64,000 bases of DNA from Pseudidiomarina aquimaris (GTDB taxonomy: Bacteria; Pseudomonadota; Gammaproteobacteria; Enterobacterales; Alteromonadaceae): contig NZ_PIPT01000008.1 of the NCBI RefSeq assembly GCF_003987395.1, forward strand, positions 62,001 through 126,000. The letters run 5' to 3'. The notes beneath the pieces were generated by a model. The model had not been told where the DNA came from. It did not search any database and worked only from the letters and a program-made list of their open reading frames with translations. Within the stretch, counting starts at the first letter, position 1, and each line of letters opens with the position of its first letter. A program made the position numbers and the translations under genes. Positions 61,583 to 64,000 of this stretch are shown here, one piece after another.

Positions 61583-62396
61583 AAGTTACTTGCAATGGCT
61601 ACTTCGTCATTGGGTAGTAACGATATTATTTGTCATCAGCGGAGCAGTATTTAGTGTGGGCTATACCCTAGGGCTCAGCCACCTATTTCAAGCGCAGGTG
61701 TTTTTTGTATTCGGTGATGAGGCTTATGCGCAGGGACTGATGCGGAAAATTGATGATAAAGTGTTGGTTTCTACAAGTGCCGAATTCTCTAAACCCGTTA
61801 CAAGGCGTCCAGAAATTCGATTGGCATACCTCATGAGCAGTGAGTATTTCACACAACGCGTTGTACAAATGCTGGAAGGCAAGTATGCTCACTCAATCAC
61901 AAAATACAGCTCTGCGATCTCTCAATACAGCGACTCTCCGGATAAGGCTTTGTTCCTGTATGTAAGACAGAATTTGCACTACTATCGTCACGAGCTCGAT
62001 GAATTTCACAAATTGCGGTGGCACTTCTTTGAAGAAAAGCTTGCCGAGCAACAATTGCACGATATCCTTGAGCTTTTTGAGAGTGTTCTACGCGAGGAAT
62101 TAACTGCTGAACTTGATTTGCGTTTATCGCGCGCAACGACCTTTAGTTTGCGCAACGCTGCAAAAACAGATTTATCTTTCGTCAGTGACTTTATTACAAT
62201 TCTTAAAGCACGAAAACAAACGTTAAGTTCTAAACTTCCGCTACTGTTTAAGAGTTCCGATATCACTACCACCGCCAAAGAGGTCTATCCCAACAAGTCA
62301 GCTGTCGCTGTTATTGTGTATTTCGCTTGGATAACAATAGGGCTAACCGCGCTAAGCTTCTACTTACCTCATCGCAGGTCTAGGTCGCTATTATGA
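61557..62396 (+). CDS. Second Wzz-like two-TM periplasmic protein
   Basis: 279 residues from GTG 61557, inside the 3' end of the previous gene (26-bp overlap). N-terminal helix (WVVTILFVISGAVFSVGYTLG), a helical periplasmic part rich in Leu/Glu/His (QNLHYYRHELDEFHKLRWHF … LELFESVLREELTAELDL) and a C-terminal helix (KSAVAVIVYFAWITIGLTALSFYL) preceded by a short VYPNKS turn like the PxxP of Wzz. Topology matches a chain-length regulator but the sequence is not clearly in the family. Probably a partner of the preceding Wzz-like protein and the large SLBB export protein. It overlaps the next gene as ATGA. Confidence 0.6.
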   Translation: MSNSKLNIKSYLQWLLRHWVVTILFVISGAVFSVGYTLGLSHLFQAQVFFVFGDEAYAQGLMRKIDDKVLVSTSAEFSKPVTRRPEIRLAYLMSSEYFTQRVVQMLEGKYAHSITKYSSAISQYSDSPDKALFLYVRQNLHYYRHELDEFHKLRWHFFEEKLAEQQLHDILELFESVLREELTAELDLRLSRATTFSLRNAAKTDLSFVSDFITILKARKQTLSSKLPLLFKSSDITTTAKEVYPNKSAVAVIVYFAWITIGLTALSFYLPHRRSRSLL

Positions 62397-63691
62397 AGCT
62401 AACATCAACTGAACATAAATTGGGACTCGTGCTGTTTGCACTCTTAGTCTACCCTGTAATCTGGTTAGACACTATTTATGGACTCTTCAGTTACCTTGGC
62501 CTGGGAGGCCTACGCATCAGTCTCGCCTATCGCCTGGTGCTCATAATGATAGGTCTATACCTTGTTTTTACTCGCGAAAACTATGTTACTATCATGGTTC
62601 GCATTATGGTTCTTGCTTGGGCATGTTTTGCGGCATGGTCGACTTTTCCAACTGGCAACTTTAATCTTGTAAGCGAAATTACGCTCTTCTCTCGTTGGCT
62701 TTTTCCGTTTGCTGTGCTTGTGATCACACTAAAACTATTTGAGCGTTTTGGCGATGAGACCCGTCTGTTGCTCATGGGCATTGCATACTACGGTTTAGTT
62801 TTCGGGAGCTTTATGCTCTTTTCATTTGCAACAGGTCTCGGGATTCAAAGTTACGGTGACCACGCTTTTGGTATTAAATCATTCTATGTTGGTGGCAATG
62901 ATATCGGCTTAGCTGCACTCATATCCCTTTGTTTTATTTATTATTTTCTATACCAACATGTAACATTAAGCGGTATTATAAAAGCAGCACTATGTATTGC
63001 CGGTTTAATTTTACTCGGAACTAAAGCTGGCTGGGGCGGAAGCGCTGCATTAACTCTCTTGTTTGTATTTTTAATAGTTGTATTTAAAGTTGCGAATACA
63101 GTTTTTAAGAAGGTAAGCAAGTATTTATTAATGACAGTAATCATCACTGGTGTCATAGCCGCCTACCAATATACTAATAAAAATATTGATGAATTTCGTT
63201 ATCAGCTCACTCAAGTTAACCAAATTATTGAGGGCGCCAGCCCCCGCCAACGTTTGATAAATGCAGCCGATCGTAGTTTAGCTCGATTTGACGAAGAGGT
63301 GATCTGGACTGGTGGAGGCGTAAAATTCTATGAGATGGTAGGTCGGGAATACTACCTTGAGCAAAATAATATTGATGAATTTCTTACCTACAAAAACATT
63401 GAGCAGGAATGGTACGACCTCTTCGGTGGGTACGGTATCATCTTTGCGTTGCTCGTCAGCATTATGCATTTATTTTTCGTACTAATGTCTTTACTTCTCT
63501 ATGTTCGGGCGCCAAGTTCACTTCACCTGTTTTTGACTACTTCAGTCGTCGTATTTTTCGCGCATGGTATGTTTGCTGGACACGCATTTGTTAGCGGACA
63601 GCCGGGGGGGCTAATAGGTGTCGTCTACGCAATTTTGTGTTTACGTTTACGCATATTTTTCGGTATTTCAACCTCGAGAGAAAGCGCATGA
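62393..63691 (+). CDS. wzy: O-antigen polymerase-like membrane protein (Wzy)
   Basis: 432 residues, about 11-12 membrane helices. Long stretch of hydrophobic segments with a periplasmic loop around residues 265-335 (QLTQVNQIIEGASPRQRLINAADRSL … WTGGGVKFYEM … LFGGYGIIFALLV). The position between Wzz-like genes and a flippase supports a polymerase of the second polysaccharide. There is little direct sequence resemblance to the minus-strand polymerase at 29987. Stop overlaps the next start (ATGA). Confidence 0.75.
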   Translation: MKLTSTEHKLGLVLFALLVYPVIWLDTIYGLFSYLGLGGLRISLAYRLVLIMIGLYLVFTRENYVTIMVRIMVLAWACFAAWSTFPTGNFNLVSEITLFSRWLFPFAVLVITLKLFERFGDETRLLLMGIAYYGLVFGSFMLFSFATGLGIQSYGDHAFGIKSFYVGGNDIGLAALISLCFIYYFLYQHVTLSGIIKAALCIAGLILLGTKAGWGGSAALTLLFVFLIVVFKVANTVFKKVSKYLLMTVIITGVIAAYQYTNKNIDEFRYQLTQVNQIIEGASPRQRLINAADRSLARFDEEVIWTGGGVKFYEMVGREYYLEQNNIDEFLTYKNIEQEWYDLFGGYGIIFALLVSIMHLFFVLMSLLLYVRAPSSLHLFLTTSVVVFFAHGMFAGHAFVSGQPGGLIGVVYAILCLRLRIFFGISTSRESA

Positions 63692-64000
63692 AAGCGCTCG
63701 CTTCACTTTTTATAAGTATCGCTCCGGGTGCGTTCCGCATTTTGGTTGTGTGGCTTGCGGCTCACCTCTATACCCCCCAATATGCGGCTCCCTTTACTGC
63801 AATGTATTTATTCGCCACAGCACTTTGCATGATTAGTGGTGGTGGTTTTGGACTTGTACTCATTCGGCATTCAGCGGGCTCCAACCGAAAAAGTAAAGTT
63901 ATCATCAGCCTATTTTTATTGATTACAGGCGCCGTGACTGCTGTACTTATGACAGTAGTCACTATCCCTTTTTTACAGTTCGAACTACTGCCTTTTCTAG
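63688..64000 (+). CDS. Polysaccharide flippase-like protein, 3' end beyond window
   Basis: Starts at ATG 63688 (ATGA overlap with the polymerase gene) and stays open to the window edge, 104 codons. The visible part has MKALASLFISIAPGAFRILVVW, then three hydrophobic segments, GGGFGLVLIRHSAGSN, and looks like the N-terminal part of a MATE/Wzx-type exporter (APGAFRILVVWLAAHLYTP matches the usual first helix and 'stays in place' loop). It would be the third flippase in the window and most likely serves the WecA-initiated unit. Confidence 0.7.
   Translation, partial: MKALASLFISIAPGAFRILVVWLAAHLYTPQYAAPFTAMYLFATALCMISGGGFGLVLIRHSAGSNRKSKVIISLFLLITGAVTAVLMTVVTIPFLQFELLPFL

Noticed and set aside
1-64000. 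CRISPR arrays, rRNA and tRNA genes
   Set aside because: No regularly spaced direct repeats and no recognisable rRNA or tRNA sequence. The dispersed palindromes are unevenly spaced REP elements.

Overview
The window looks like a chromosomal segment of a marine gammaproteobacterium, probably of the Alteromonadales/Idiomarinaceae type. This rests on the CysN-CysC fusion, the TonB receptor/amino-acid uptake genes, a gfc/wza-type capsule locus with RfaH, and many GTAG-type REP palindromes. The taxonomic call is an inference, not a sequence match. No rRNA, tRNA, CRISPR array, integrase or transposase was recognised.

Layout. (1) 1-7.6 kb: 3' part of a sulfate-activation cysNC gene, a LysR regulator, then a TonB receptor / N-formylglutamate amidohydrolase-like enzyme / YfcC-type permease series that looks like a nutrient uptake and deformylation operon. 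(2) 7.7-21.7 kb: an accessory region of poorly known genes. It holds a zinc-ribbon membrane protein beside two CoiA-like genes, an XRE regulator with a perfect 14-bp palindrome upstream, and two near-identical copies of a small membrane-protein gene about 6 kb apart. It also holds lipoproteins, a membrane-anchored C39-like cysteine peptidase with a zinc ribbon, a HicAB toxin-antitoxin pair, and a small envelope operon (4-TM protein, TolA-like domain, Sel1/cysteine-rich lipoprotein). (3) 21.8-43.0 kb, minus strand: one long capsule transcription unit in the order gfcA, gfcBC fusion, gfcD(yjbH), wza, wzb, wzc, UDP-HexNAc dehydrogenase, UDP-HexNAc 4-epimerase, wzx, wzy, CapK/PaaK-like enzyme, glycosyltransferase, pglC-like initiating transferase, KAS III, ACP, KAS III, SDR reductase, pglD-like acyltransferase, DegT aminotransferase. 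The gene for the elongation factor RfaH lies just upstream, and a perfect ops element sits in the leader, so RfaH probably carries RNA polymerase through about 21 kb. (4) 43.5-54.3 kb, minus: rfaH, a second flippase, wzi, a 2-oxoglutarate oxygenase, pgi, a large SLBB export protein, wecA and ugd. (5) 54.4-64 kb, mostly plus: wecG, wecB, wecC, glycosyltransferases, a pyruvyltransferase-family gene, two Wzz-like membrane proteins, a polymerase and a third flippase cut by the window end.

The KAS III-ACP-KAS III-SDR-acyltransferase-aminotransferase block reads as a built-in pathway that makes a short (hydroxy)acyl-ACP and transfers it to an amino sugar. Genes 51.9-64 kb read as a second, WecA-initiated polysaccharide containing ManNAcA.

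A family of REP palindromes (5' GTAG head, stem CCCG-NNN, loop TTCTA, with compensated stem variants) recurs as tail-to-tail pairs of about 100 bp. The head supplies the TAG stop codon of several genes. One complete pair lies inside the gfcD(yjbH) coding sequence, in frame, adding about 34 residues.
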